Shown here: piece by piece, positions 17,186 through 27,030 of the stretch | Layout: each line of letters begins with the position of its first letter | How positions within the stretch are numbered: the stretch's first letter is position 1 | Source of the DNA: Anaerobaca lacustris | GTDB lineage: Bacteria > Planctomycetota > Phycisphaerae > Sedimentisphaerales > Anaerobacaceae | Direction of reading: 5' to 3' | NCBI RefSeq assembly: GCF_030012215.1 | Contig: NZ_JASCXX010000002.1 | Span: forward strand, 124,001-188,000 | DNA length: 64,000 bases | Notes under the pieces: model-generated | What the model saw: only the letters and a program-made list of their open reading frames with translations | The model's database searches: none | What the model was told of the DNA's origin: nothing | Translations under genes and position numbers: made by a program

Positions 17186-17963
17186 GGCGGTTCGCTATCC
17201 GGGTCTGGCGTGGAGGCTCTACAGCGTCTGGTATCGCCACATGCGCGTCTACACCAAGAACCTGGCGAGCAACGGTCTGCCGCCCTTTCTGGAGCCGCTG
17301 CTGTTTCTGGCGGGGGTCGGACTGGGTCTGGGCCGGTACATCACCGAGTCGATGGACGGGATGAGCTACCTGACGTTTCTCGGCACGGGGCTGCTGGTGA
17401 CGACGGCGATGTTCACGGCGTCGTTCGAGTGCACCTACGCCACGTTCATCCGGCTGGAGTTCGACAAGGTCTACGACGGGATGCTCGCGGCGCCGATCAC
17501 CGTCAACAACCTGATCGTCGGGGAGATTCTCTGGGCGGGGACCAAGGGCCTGTTCTTCTCGTTCGCGGTGCTGTGTATCCTGACGCCGTTCGGAATCGTG
17601 CATTTTCCGCAGGCGCTGTCGGCGCCGCTGGTCGGTTTCCTGACGGGGGTGATGTTCGCGTCGATGTCCCTGCTGGTGACCTCGTTCGTCAAGACGATCA
17701 ATCACTTCAACTTCTACATGACGGGTTTCCTCTCGCCGATGTTCTTCTTTTCGGGGGTGGTGTTTCCCATCGGCAATCTGCCGCGACCGCTGCAGTGGAT
17801 GGCCGAAGTGGTTCCGCTGACGCATTCGGTTCGGCTGGTTCGGGCGGCGTGTGTGGGCCGTTACGAGGTCGCCCTGCTGGCGGACCTGGCCTACATTGCG
17901 GTCTTCGTGGCGGTCTTCGGCACCCTGGCAGTCCGTCGGCTTCGCGGCCGGCTGGTGAGTTGA
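17172..17963 (+). CDS. ABC-2 type transporter permease, NodJ-like
   Basis: 263 residues with six hydrophobic segments (for example LEPLLFLAGVGLGLG, TFLGTGLLVTTAMFTASF, LSAPLVGFLTGVMFASMSLL, TGFLSPMFFFSGVVFPIG, ALLADLAYIAVFVAVFG). The segment FFFSGVVFPIGNLP followed by PLTHSVRLVRAA is typical of the NodJ/DrrB permeases. ATG 17172 has GGGAGG eight bases upstream, within the end of the ATPase gene. It probably dimerises in the inner membrane with the ATPase. Its stop converges on the antiporter gene about 100 nt away. Confidence 0.9.
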   Translation: MRSNEAVRYPGLAWRLYSVWYRHMRVYTKNLASNGLPPFLEPLLFLAGVGLGLGRYITESMDGMSYLTFLGTGLLVTTAMFTASFECTYATFIRLEFDKVYDGMLAAPITVNNLIVGEILWAGTKGLFFSFAVLCILTPFGIVHFPQALSAPLVGFLTGVMFASMSLLVTSFVKTINHFNFYMTGFLSPMFFFSGVVFPIGNLPRPLQWMAEVVPLTHSVRLVRAACVGRYEVALLADLAYIAVFVAVFGTLAVRRLRGRLVS

Positions 17964-18066
17964 CCGACGGCTGGCACTCCGGCGTTCCAGTGATCCGCAT
18001 CGCTGGGGGGGCGCCGTGACGCCGGTGGCCTCGTGGCGGCTCGCCTTGGGGCGGGCCGCGATGGGA

Positions 18067-19809
18067 TCACTCGGCGCAATGGATTCGGCGACCAACGATC
18101 AGCAGCACGAGCAGGACGGTTGCGGCGCCGAGGGTCAGGCCCCACGTCGACGCCAGGCCGAGGCTGCAGGGGATGTAGGCGACGACCAGGGCGATCGCGG
18201 CGACGGCGAGGCTGTACGGCAACTGGGTGCGGACGTGCTCGACGAGGTCACACGAGCTGGCCACCGAACTGATGATCGTCGTATCGGAGATGGGCGAGCA
18301 GTGGTCTCCGAAGATGGCGCCGTCGAGGATGGCGCCCAGGCTGATCGTCGTCGTCAGCCCGTAGGCGTTGCCGTCGAGTGCGAAGGCGATGGGAATGGCG
18401 GTGGGGATCAGGATGGCCATCGTGCCCCAGCTCGTCCCCGTCGCAAAAGACGTCAGCGAGGCCACCAGGAACAGCAGGGGGGCGAACCAGTGGGGCGGGA
18501 TACGCCCGGCGAGCAGACCGGTGAGGAAGTCGCCGGTGCCCAGATGCTGGCAGCAGTGCTTGAGCGACCAGGCGAGGACCAGGACGATGGACGGCAGCAG
18601 CGCGCGCCGCACGCCGCGGACCACGCAGCCGGGCAGAGCCGAGGGGGCAAGCGAGCCCGACAGTCTTCCGCAGAGAGCGGCCAGCACCATGCCGAACAGC
18701 GCGGCGCACATGAGGATGAAGTGGCTGTGCTCCGAGGCGCTGATGACCTCACGCCAGTAGTCCCAGCTCAGGGGTGAACCGCCGTCGGCCAGTCTGGCCG
18801 GCCCCGCGCCGTCGATCCAGAGGCCCGTGATGTGGAAGGCAACCAGGCCGCCGAGGGGCAGCAGGGCGTTGAGGGCCCGGCCGGCCACCAGCGGCTGGAC
18901 CGCCTGCTCCGTATCCGCCGTACCGACGCCGCCTTCGGCGGGCATTCGCCGCTCGGCCGTTCGCATGGGACCGAAATCGCGACCGGTCAGAACGTGCGCG
19001 AAAACGAAGACGAGCATCAGAAGGCAGTAGAAGCGATAGCTCAGGGCGTCGAAGAACATGGCGTAGCCCGTCTTGCCCATGCCGAGGTGCACGCTGACGT
19101 CGGCGAAGAGGCCGACCTCGTACGCGATCCACGTGCTGACGACGGCCAATCCGGAGACCGGGGCGCTTGTGGCGTCGACGAGGAACGCCAGCTTGGCCCG
19201 GCTGGTGCGGAAGCGGTCGGTGATGGGCTGCATCATCGACCCGACGATGATCGCGTTGGCATAGTCGTCGATGAAGCAGAGCAGCCCCATCGTGGCGGTG
19301 GCCAGTTGCGCGGACTGGCGGCTTCGCACGCGCCGCAGCAGCCAGACGACGATGCCCGCGAAGCCTCCGGACGCGACGACGATCTCGACCAGGGTGAAGA
19401 TCGGCGGGATGAACGAGAGGATCAGCAGGTTGGTCCCGCTGGACAGGGTGGTCGTGAGGTACGACGCGGTGGCGACGACGCCCTGGGTCCAGGCATGTCC
19501 GCTGGCCGGGGCCTGGGGGACGGCGCTGAGGAACCCTCCGACGAGGATGGCGACGCCAAGGCTGAGCATGACGTGGCGCGTCAGGAAGGCCAGCACGATC
19601 GCCAGCAGCGGCGGGGCGATGCTGTACCAGGCGGCATGGGTCTCGGCGTTGTCGGCCCGGCCGGACCATGCGGCCAGCGCGCACACACCGGCAAACACCG
19701 TCACTGCCACTGCGATCCTGGCGGTCCCGTCTGCCTTCAAAGCGTCCTCATGCCGTATCTGTCCATTGGTCGTCGTGTCGCCGGCGATCCGGCGGCCCCA
19801 ACGTGTCAT
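18067..19809 (-). CDS. Na+/H+ antiporter NhaC family protein
   Basis: 580 residues with about 12 hydrophobic segments. NhaC-type landmarks: LLCFIDDYANAIIVGSMMQP, SAPVSGLAVVSTWIAYEVGL, TSFATGTSWGTMAILIPTAI, and ILDGAIFGDHCSPISDTTI, where the last block is close to diagnostic. These proteins exchange Na+ (or organic acids) for protons across the inner membrane. The start is uncertain: ATG 19809 is chosen, 20 residues before the first membrane span; the frame extends to 19908 but no ribosome site there is better. Convergent with the ABC permease. Confidence 0.85.
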   Translation of the reverse strand: MTRWGRRIAGDTTTNGQIRHEDALKADGTARIAVAVTVFAGVCALAAWSGRADNAETHAAWYSIAPPLLAIVLAFLTRHVMLSLGVAILVGGFLSAVPQAPASGHAWTQGVVATASYLTTTLSSGTNLLILSFIPPIFTLVEIVVASGGFAGIVVWLLRRVRSRQSAQLATATMGLLCFIDDYANAIIVGSMMQPITDRFRTSRAKLAFLVDATSAPVSGLAVVSTWIAYEVGLFADVSVHLGMGKTGYAMFFDALSYRFYCLLMLVFVFAHVLTGRDFGPMRTAERRMPAEGGVGTADTEQAVQPLVAGRALNALLPLGGLVAFHITGLWIDGAGPARLADGGSPLSWDYWREVISASEHSHFILMCAALFGMVLAALCGRLSGSLAPSALPGCVVRGVRRALLPSIVLVLAWSLKHCCQHLGTGDFLTGLLAGRIPPHWFAPLLFLVASLTSFATGTSWGTMAILIPTAIPIAFALDGNAYGLTTTISLGAILDGAIFGDHCSPISDTTIISSVASSCDLVEHVRTQLPYSLAVAAIALVVAYIPCSLGLASTWGLTLGAATVLLVLLIVGRRIHCAE

Positions 19810-20012
19810 GTCCGAGGTATTTTCGGCTAAGGCGTGATGAACGCAAGAGCAAAGACGGATTCTCGTGCACTTGCCGGGCAGGGCCCGATATTTCGCGGCT
19901 GCGTTCACCTTGCAGGCGTCTTCGGGGCGTCGCGGCGTGGCGTAACGGAGGGTGAATCGGCGTTGTGTTGTGTAAAATCTGTGGTATTAGTACTGATAAA
20001 GGCGTTTTGTGC

Positions 20013-20041
20013 TTGCGTTTTTCGCCGCGTGTCGGTATAAT
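20013..20041 (+). promoter_or_regulatory. Sigma-70-like promoter for the small lipoprotein gene
   Basis: TTGCGT (20013-20018), 17-nt spacer and perfect TATAAT (20036-20041), about 80 nt upstream of the lipoprotein ATG. Confidence 0.65.
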
Positions 20042-20123
20042 GTGTCGTGGTTTGGGGCGGTGTTGGGGGCCGTGGAAGGTGGGTTCCCCAAGGCTCGGGC
20101 GCGTGGTGGATGTGGAGTGCACT

Positions 20124-20390
20124 ATGAAGAAGGCTCTTGTCGCGTTGCTCTTGATCTCTGTTGTCGCGGGTTGCACGTCGACCAATCGCAAAGGGCTGAT
20201 TGCCGCCGGGTATGCCCCGGAGTACGTCGACGGCTATGTCGACGGCTACTCGGCCGGCTGTCATACGATCGGCCATCCCTTCTACCGGTTCACGCGAGAT
20301 ACCAACCGATACAAAGAGGATCACCGTTACAAGAAGGGTTGGGAGGACGGTTTCCTCATCGCCCGATCCGACTACACCGCCGTGTGGTAG
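20124..20390 (+). CDS. Small lipoprotein, function unknown
   Basis: 88 residues. A lipoprotein signal (KKALVALLLISVVAGC) ends in lipobox VAGC, so the mature protein starts at Cys17 and has about 70 residues. The mature part is rich in Tyr, Asp and Gly (YAPEYVDGYVDGYSAGCHT, YKKGWEDGFLIARSDY), a composition often seen in short GYxDG repeats. ATG 20124 has GGAG about seven bases upstream. It is monocistronic, with its own promoter at 20013 and a terminator-like hairpin 230 nt after its stop. No named family is recognised. Confidence 0.75.
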   Translation: MKKALVALLLISVVAGCTSTNRKGLIAAGYAPEYVDGYVDGYSAGCHTIGHPFYRFTRDTNRYKEDHRYKKGWEDGFLIARSDYTAVW

Positions 20391-20618
20391 GCGCCGATTC
20401 GTTCGGTTGCGTCACTGATCCGCGTTCGTATTCTGCCGAAATCCCCGTCGGCGGTTCCCACTGATTTGGCATCAGGCCAAAGATAGACTACACTTTTCTT
20501 GGGAGGTCTCCGGTCTTCGATGGGATGGCCTCCGGTTCCGGTCTCTGGCCCAGGTCGAGGTCATAGAGGAACCGTATCCAGGCATTACATCCAGCGTGGG
20601 CTGGACAAATCGGTTGGT

Positions 20619-20661
20619 GGCACGCGCTGCTCCGCCGCCTCAAGCGCGTGCCGCCATTTTT
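20619..20661 (+). terminator. Intrinsic terminator, + strand
   Basis: A perfect 10-bp stem (GGCACGCGCT at 20619-20628 with AGCGCGTGCC at 20643-20652), 14-nt loop, then GCCATTTTT (T run 20657-20661). It lies 230 nt past the lipoprotein stop. Confidence 0.65.
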
Positions 20662-20729
20662 CTGCGCATCGCCTGATCGCTTCGAAGCGGTTTCGGTACG
20701 TCCGGTCGCGACGGCCGACGGCGAAGGTA

Positions 20730-20761
20730 GGGAAAGAGCCGCGTGGGGTCTCTCACGCGGC
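20730..20761 (-). terminator. Hairpin downstream of the SeqA-N-like gene
   Basis: An 8-bp perfect stem (20738-20745 with 20754-20761, GCCGCGTG/CACGCGGC) with an 8-nt loop. Read on the minus strand it is followed by TCTTTCCC, a weak T tract, 58 nt after the stop of the minus-strand gene. Confidence 0.4.
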
Positions 20762-20818
20762 CCAATCGTGCGGTGGGTTCATCGAGGGGCAGGCGGCAAG
20801 GGCCTGCCGAAGAGCAGG

Positions 20819-21061
20819 CTACAACAGGACGACCTGATCCTCTTCCTCGGAATACTCCTTCGACTCGTGTTTGTGCGGCTTGACCGAGGCGGTCTGCTGC
20901 TGCTCGACCTGCGGGGTCTCCAGCGGCGACCAGCGGCTCCTGGCCTTCTGGACGATCTGGATGAGCCGGCCGATCACCGAGTCGGGCGTGTCGTCGAACG
21001 GGTCCACAACCAGGCCCTTCAATTCCTCAAACAGTTCCTCGGATATCTGAATCGTCTTCAT
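20819..21061 (-). CDS. Small protein with SeqA-N/ribbon-helix-helix-like N-terminus
   Basis: 80 residues. The N-terminus MKTIQISEELFEELKGLV then DDTPDSVIGRLIQIVQKARS has the strand-helix-helix pattern of ribbon-helix-helix DNA-binding proteins and resembles the SeqA N-terminal oligomerisation domain. The C-terminal 35 residues are polar and acidic (KEYSEEEDQVVLL). ATG 21061 has a strong GGGAGGAG upstream; the longer frame from 21163 is not supported. It may be a transcriptional regulator or part of a nucleic-acid-linked module; no partner is evident. The gene upstream on the same strand is a small membrane protein. Confidence 0.65.
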   Translation of the reverse strand: MKTIQISEELFEELKGLVVDPFDDTPDSVIGRLIQIVQKARSRWSPLETPQVEQQQTASVKPHKHESKEYSEEEDQVVLL

Positions 21062-21200
21062 GGTTCTCCTCCCGTGGCAAAGTGTGTTCTTGGGTCGATG
21101 CAGCGTCGGGCTGCACGCGATCACCTCTCGGAAAGCATACGAAACGAATCCGTACGCAGCCAAACCGTTGGCCCGGTCATGTCATCGGCGCCGAACGCAA

Positions 21201-21599
21201 TCATGCATAGGCGAGATTGAGAATCGAATTGATGAGGACCACGGCGACGGAGACGGCAATGGTCAGCTTGCCGCTGGTGTGGTTGGACCTCGACCAGGAG
21301 AGGAAACCGAGGACCAGTCCCGCCAGGCCGAGGGCATTGGCGACGGCCAGGAACACGGCAATGTTTCCGATGAGGTCGGGCTGGGCCTGCATGGCGATCA
21401 GCCGCACCCGGTTGGCGCCCTGGCCGATGAGACCCCATGGCATGCTGGCGTCCGTCGCCTCGTTCTCGGTGCTGACGGTGTTGTAGTTGTAGATACTGCC
21501 GGCCGCCAGCAGGGCCTGCCCGCCGATAAAGACCCACGCCAGCAGGACCAGCGAGAGACTTCGGGTGCGTCGCTTCTTGTTGTCGTGTGTTGCAGACAT
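21201..21599 (-). CDS. Small membrane protein, function unknown
   Basis: 132 residues with three predicted membrane segments (LSLVLLAWVFIGGQALLAAG, IGNIAVFLAVANALGLAGLV, LTIAVSVAVVLINSILNLA) and a basic N-terminus (NKKRRTR), giving a cytoplasmic N-terminus by the positive-inside rule. A 45-residue loop between segments 1 and 2 has no recognised motif. ATG 21599 has GGGAG about eight bases upstream. It lies between the SeqA-N-like and CBS genes on the same strand, with 139 and 166 nt gaps, so it may be transcribed separately. Not assigned to a family. Confidence 0.65.
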   Translation of the reverse strand: MSATHDNKKRRTRSLSLVLLAWVFIGGQALLAAGSIYNYNTVSTENEATDASMPWGLIGQGANRVRLIAMQAQPDLIGNIAVFLAVANALGLAGLVLGFLSWSRSNHTSGKLTIAVSVAVVLINSILNLAYA

Positions 21600-21765
21600 C
21601 GTTCGTCTCCCTGAAAAGGGGTCTCGTTCGTTTCGCAGGGGGCGCAGGGTGTCGGTTCACGTCATCACAGCCGTCCGAGACGGCCTGCAGCGATTGGGGC
21701 CAAATAAACCATAGCAATGCATACCGCGACAGGCAAACGGATCGAGCACTGTGCGGTCCTCAGAG

Positions 21766-22797
21766 CTACGTCGGCGGGTGAGTCTCCGGCAGCGAGGGAC
21801 TGTCCGGCAAGGCTTGATCGGTCGGTTCCGTTTCGCGGGCAACATCGCCCATTGCGCCGAGCAGGCCACGCAGTTTCTCGGTGTCGTCTGTGAGGCATTC
21901 CAGGACCGTACGCAGCTCGACGTCGAGGAGCGGGTGGGCCTTCTGCAGACGCTCCATCTCGCGACGAACGGCTCGCATGATGTCTGTCTGCGTGATGACG
22001 CCGCAGACCTTTCGGGTGCGGTCCATGACAACCAGGCGGTGAAGCCGCATGGTGTCCATCTTCCTGCCGGCGCTCAGAACCGAGTAGTCCGGCGGGATGG
22101 CGACCACGGGAAAGGACATGATCTCCACGACCTGGGTCGTCGTCGGGTCTTTGTGCAGGGCCACGATGCGCTTGAGCAGGTCCTTCTCCGTCAGGATGCC
22201 GGCCAGCTCCTGGCGGTGCATCGCGACCAGGCAGGAAATGCCGTTGGCCGCCATGATCCGTGCCGCCTCGGCGATGGTGGCTCCGGTCTCGATGGTGGCG
22301 ACCTTGGCGCTCATGACCTCGGAAACCGCCCCCAGTGGGCTGATCGAGATGAGTCCTCGCATGATATCGGTCTGGGTGACGATGCCGACCAAGGCCCCGG
22401 CATCGACCACCGGCAGGCGCTTGATCCCTCTGGTCTCCATGAGCTGACCGGCGACCACCACCAAATCGTCCGGCGGGATCACTTCCACGGGACTGGACAT
22501 TCTCTGGCTGATGCGCAGCCGGTGAAAATCGGTGTCGTCCGCGGCGATTCCCTTGAGGATGTCTTTGTCCGTGAGGATGCCGATCACCATCTCCTCGTCG
22601 GTGACGACGACGCAGGAGATGTTGTTCTCGGACATTCGTTTGGCGGCGGCGAAGACGCTGTCATCGGCGTTGGCCGTGATGATCTCTCTGCCCATGATGT
22701 CGCTGACCTTCAGCCGCTTGCCGTCGCTCGGAAGCCGGCATGGAAGGATGGCATGCGGTGTGCCCGCCGCGCCGAAATGGTCCGTCGAAGTCCCCAT
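21766..22797 (-). CDS. Protein with four CBS domains (two Bateman modules)
   Basis: 343 residues. Four CBS motifs follow in order: VSDIMGREIITANADDSVFA to VTDEEMVIGILTDKDIL; MSSPVEVIPPDD to VVDAGALVGIVTQTDIM; VMSAKVATIETGATIAEA to LAGILTEKDLL; and IMSFPVVAIPPDYSV to GVITQTDIMRAV. CBS pairs bind adenine nucleotides and regulate partner domains; here no catalytic domain is attached, so it probably acts as a nucleotide-sensing signal protein. The C-terminal 50 residues are helical then Pro-rich. ATG 22797 has GGAG seven bases upstream. It is divergent from the Fe-alcohol dehydrogenase gene. Confidence 0.9.
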   Translation of the reverse strand: MGTSTDHFGAAGTPHAILPCRLPSDGKRLKVSDIMGREIITANADDSVFAAAKRMSENNISCVVVTDEEMVIGILTDKDILKGIAADDTDFHRLRISQRMSSPVEVIPPDDLVVVAGQLMETRGIKRLPVVDAGALVGIVTQTDIMRGLISISPLGAVSEVMSAKVATIETGATIAEAARIMAANGISCLVAMHRQELAGILTEKDLLKRIVALHKDPTTTQVVEIMSFPVVAIPPDYSVLSAGRKMDTMRLHRLVVMDRTRKVCGVITQTDIMRAVRREMERLQKAHPLLDVELRTVLECLTDDTEKLRGLLGAMGDVARETEPTDQALPDSPSLPETHPPT

Positions 22798-23044
22798 TGT
22801 TTCGCTCCGAAAGAAGTCAAACGTATCCACACATTGTCTCGTACTTGCGAACTCGGTCTCCATACACACCATGTACTTCGGCAAAACACTTGGGCGACTT
22901 GGCAAAAGGCTGGTTCAACGGGCCGTCTGGCGGTGAGAATACGTATTTCCCCGTAGTCCCCGGTTGTTGTGGAGCGTCCCATATGCGGGTATTCTGAGAA
23001 TCCGTGGACACCCTGACGCGACACCACAGACAGGAACCATCATC

Positions 23045-24316
23045 ATGGACCCGTTGGACAAGGCAAGAGACCTTCTGCGTCGATTCAAGGGCGACGCCTA
23101 TCTGTTTGGCGTGGGCGCGCTATATGAGATCGGCCCGTGGGTCCGCCGGGCCGGAAACAGGGCCACCCTCGTTCGGGGCACCTTTCCGGGCAGTGACGAA
23201 TACGTTCGGCAGATTCGTTCGGCGCTGGTGGAAGCAGGAGTCGAATTGGCGGCTGAGGTTCGTGGGGCCCGGCCCAACGCCCCGTATGAGGATGTCTTGC
23301 GTATCCATGAGGAGCTGGACCGGGCCGGGACGGATGTCGTCATCAGTTTCGGCGGGGGCAGCACGATCGATGCGGTCAAGGCGGCGTTGGTGCTGGGGGC
23401 GATGGGCGGGCGGATCGACGATTACTTCGGCACGGATCTCGTGACGAAGGCCCTCGAGCGGTCGGGCGCGGCCCTGCCGGCGCACGTGGCGATCCAGACG
23501 GTGGCCGGCTCGGCGGCGCACCTGACGAAGTACTCGAACGTCACCGATCTGTCCACGGGTCAGAAGAAGCTGATCGTCGATGACGCCATCGTGCCGGCGC
23601 ATCCGGCCTTCGACTACGAGACGACACTCAGCGAGCCCAAGGCCCTGACGGCCGACGGGGCGTTCGACGGGATGTCGCACATGCTCGAAGTGCTCTACGG
23701 GGCGGTGGGCAAGCCGCACTGTGCCCTGGCCGCTGAGATCGTCGAGGCGGGCCTGCCTCTGATTCTCGAACACCTGCCTCGTGTGATGGCCGATCCGGGC
23801 GACCGCCGGGGGCGAGAGGCCTTGGCCCTGGCCACCGATCTGGGCGGCTATGCGATTATGATCGGAGGCACCAACGGGGCGCACCTGACGAGCTTTTCGC
23901 TGGTCGATGTCCTGCCGCACGGGCGCGCCTGCGCGTTGATGAATCCGTACTACACTGTCTTCTTCGCGCCGGCCATCGAAGGGCCTCTGCAGCTCATCGC
24001 CGACATCTGGCGCCGCGCGGGCCTGACCGAGACCGACTTTCGCGCCCTCACGGGACGCGAATTGGGCGTCGCCGTCGCCGAGGCCATGTTTGCCTTCGCC
24101 CGACGGGTGGGATTCCCCACGCGGCTGCAAGAGGTGGAAGGTTTCACGACGGCCCACGCCAGCCGGGCGCTGACGGCCGCCAAGAGCCCGCAGTTGAGGA
24201 TGAAGCTGCAGAACATGCCCATTCCCATGACGGCCGAGATGGTCGATGACTACATGAGGCCCGTCCTGGACGCCGCGACCCAAGGCGACCTTGGCTTGAT
24301 CCGCATCGTGTCCTGA
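23045..24316 (+). CDS. Iron-containing alcohol dehydrogenase family protein
   Basis: 423 residues. The N-terminal nucleotide-binding half has DVVISFGGGSTIDAVKAA, the family's GGGS motif. Candidate metal ligands are the Asp of AHPAFDYE or ADGAFDGMSH, His of DGMSHMLE, and two His in the segment HLTSFSLVDVLPHGRA (the usual pattern is D, H, H, H). Typical reactions are NAD(P)-dependent alcohol/aldehyde interconversion; the substrate is unknown. ATG 23045 is preceded by AGGAA; the frame extends upstream to 22964 without support. It is convergent with the AbgT gene, 15 nt apart. Confidence 0.88.
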   Translation: MDPLDKARDLLRRFKGDAYLFGVGALYEIGPWVRRAGNRATLVRGTFPGSDEYVRQIRSALVEAGVELAAEVRGARPNAPYEDVLRIHEELDRAGTDVVISFGGGSTIDAVKAALVLGAMGGRIDDYFGTDLVTKALERSGAALPAHVAIQTVAGSAAHLTKYSNVTDLSTGQKKLIVDDAIVPAHPAFDYETTLSEPKALTADGAFDGMSHMLEVLYGAVGKPHCALAAEIVEAGLPLILEHLPRVMADPGDRRGREALALATDLGGYAIMIGGTNGAHLTSFSLVDVLPHGRACALMNPYYTVFFAPAIEGPLQLIADIWRRAGLTETDFRALTGRELGVAVAEAMFAFARRVGFPTRLQEVEGFTTAHASRALTAAKSPQLRMKLQNMPIPMTAEMVDDYMRPVLDAATQGDLGLIRIVS

Positions 24317-24331
24317 CCCTGTGTCGGTCGG

Positions 24332-25894
<1,563 letters not shown>

Positions 25895-26197
25895 ATCGTC
25901 ACCACGGCTGTTCGTCACGGCTGTTACGCAAGATGCACCGTATCGGGTTCCACGAACGATACGGCAAGGCCGCCGAAAGATCAAGCCCGGGTGCCTGCCA
26001 TCCCCACGCCCTGCGGGCTTGCGGCTGCCACCCGCCGATTGCGCGCGAACATGACACACGCGGCGGGGGTACAGGTTGCATCCGGCCGAGAAAACGGTTG
26101 CATGCCGGGGGCAATGGCGGCTTAATAGTAGCGACTTGGTGTGCAGCCGTCATGCTGCAACGATGATAGTACCTTTGAGGATGAAGGGAGAACGCCC

Positions 26198-27013
26198 ATG
26201 AAGGCGGCAAAAGGATGGCTCCTGGCTTTGCTGATCGGACCGATGTTCCTGGCGAGCGGCTGTGCGGAAGTGGGGATCACGGGACGACGGCAGTTGAACC
26301 TCGTGCCCGACTCGATCATCAATTCGCTGAGCGTGCAGCAGTACGCCCAGTTCATCTCGGAGAACAAGGTCAGCACCGACGCCAAGAAGAGCGCGATGGT
26401 CCAGCGCGTGGGCGAGCGGATTGTCAAAGCCGTGGACGAGTACGCCCGCATGAATCTGACGAAGGACCCGTTCGAGGGCTACAAGTGGGAGTTCAATCTC
26501 GTTGAGGACAACGCGGTCAACGCCTTCGCGATGCCGGGCGGCAAGGTCGTTATCTACACGGGCATTCTGCCCGTCACGCAGGACGAGGCCGGGCTGGCGG
26601 TGGTTGTTGGCCATGAGATCGCGCACATCTTCGCCAAGCACGGGGCCGAGCGGATGACCCAGAGCCTGGTCGTCGAGATGGGCGGCATGGCCCTGTCGGC
26701 GGCGCTCAAGGAGCAGCCCGAGACGACGAAGAATCTGTTCATGGCCTCCTACGGCATGGGCTCGCAGGTGGGTATACTGCTTCGGTATAGCCGGCTGCAC
26801 GAGAACGAGGCGGACCGCCTGGGCCTGATCTTCATGGCGATGGCGGGCTACGATCCGCAGGCGGCGGCGGCGTTCTGGGAGCGGATGTCGGCGATGAAGA
26901 GCGGCGATCAGCCGCCGGAGTTTCTCAGCACGCACCCGGCCGATTCGACCCGCATCCGCAACCTCAAGGCGCTGGTCCCCGAGGCGATGGAGTACTACAA
27001 ACCCGCCAGTTGA
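26198..27013 (+). CDS. M48 family metalloprotease lipoprotein
   Basis: 271 residues. A lipoprotein signal ends in LASGC (Cys22). The zinc site is HEIAH (residues 139-143) in VVVGHEIAHIFAKHGAERM, with the third ligand Glu in RLHENEADRLGLIFMA. The conserved PGGKVVIYTGIL and STHPADSTRI segments place it with the periplasmic, one-membrane-anchor M48 proteins (LoiP/YcaL/BepA type) involved in envelope quality control. ATG 26198 has AGGGAG eight bases upstream. It is monocistronic, convergent with the flavoprotein gene. Confidence 0.92.
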   Translation: MKAAKGWLLALLIGPMFLASGCAEVGITGRRQLNLVPDSIINSLSVQQYAQFISENKVSTDAKKSAMVQRVGERIVKAVDEYARMNLTKDPFEGYKWEFNLVEDNAVNAFAMPGGKVVIYTGILPVTQDEAGLAVVVGHEIAHIFAKHGAERMTQSLVVEMGGMALSAALKEQPETTKNLFMASYGMGSQVGILLRYSRLHENEADRLGLIFMAMAGYDPQAAAAFWERMSAMKSGDQPPEFLSTHPADSTRIRNLKALVPEAMEYYKPAS

Positions 27014-27030
27014 CGACGCGGCTCTGTCGC

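Larger units (their letters stand above)
20391..20818. other. Intergenic region with two terminator-like hairpins
   Basis: About 430 nt without a convincing gene. It holds two strong hairpins (20619-20652 and 20738-20761). The stretch 20460-20620 shows no recognisable feature. Confidence 0.5.

Noticed and set aside
20648-21220. 190-residue + strand frame
   Set aside because: Covers a hairpin region and the antisense of the SeqA-N-like gene, which has a strong ribosome site.
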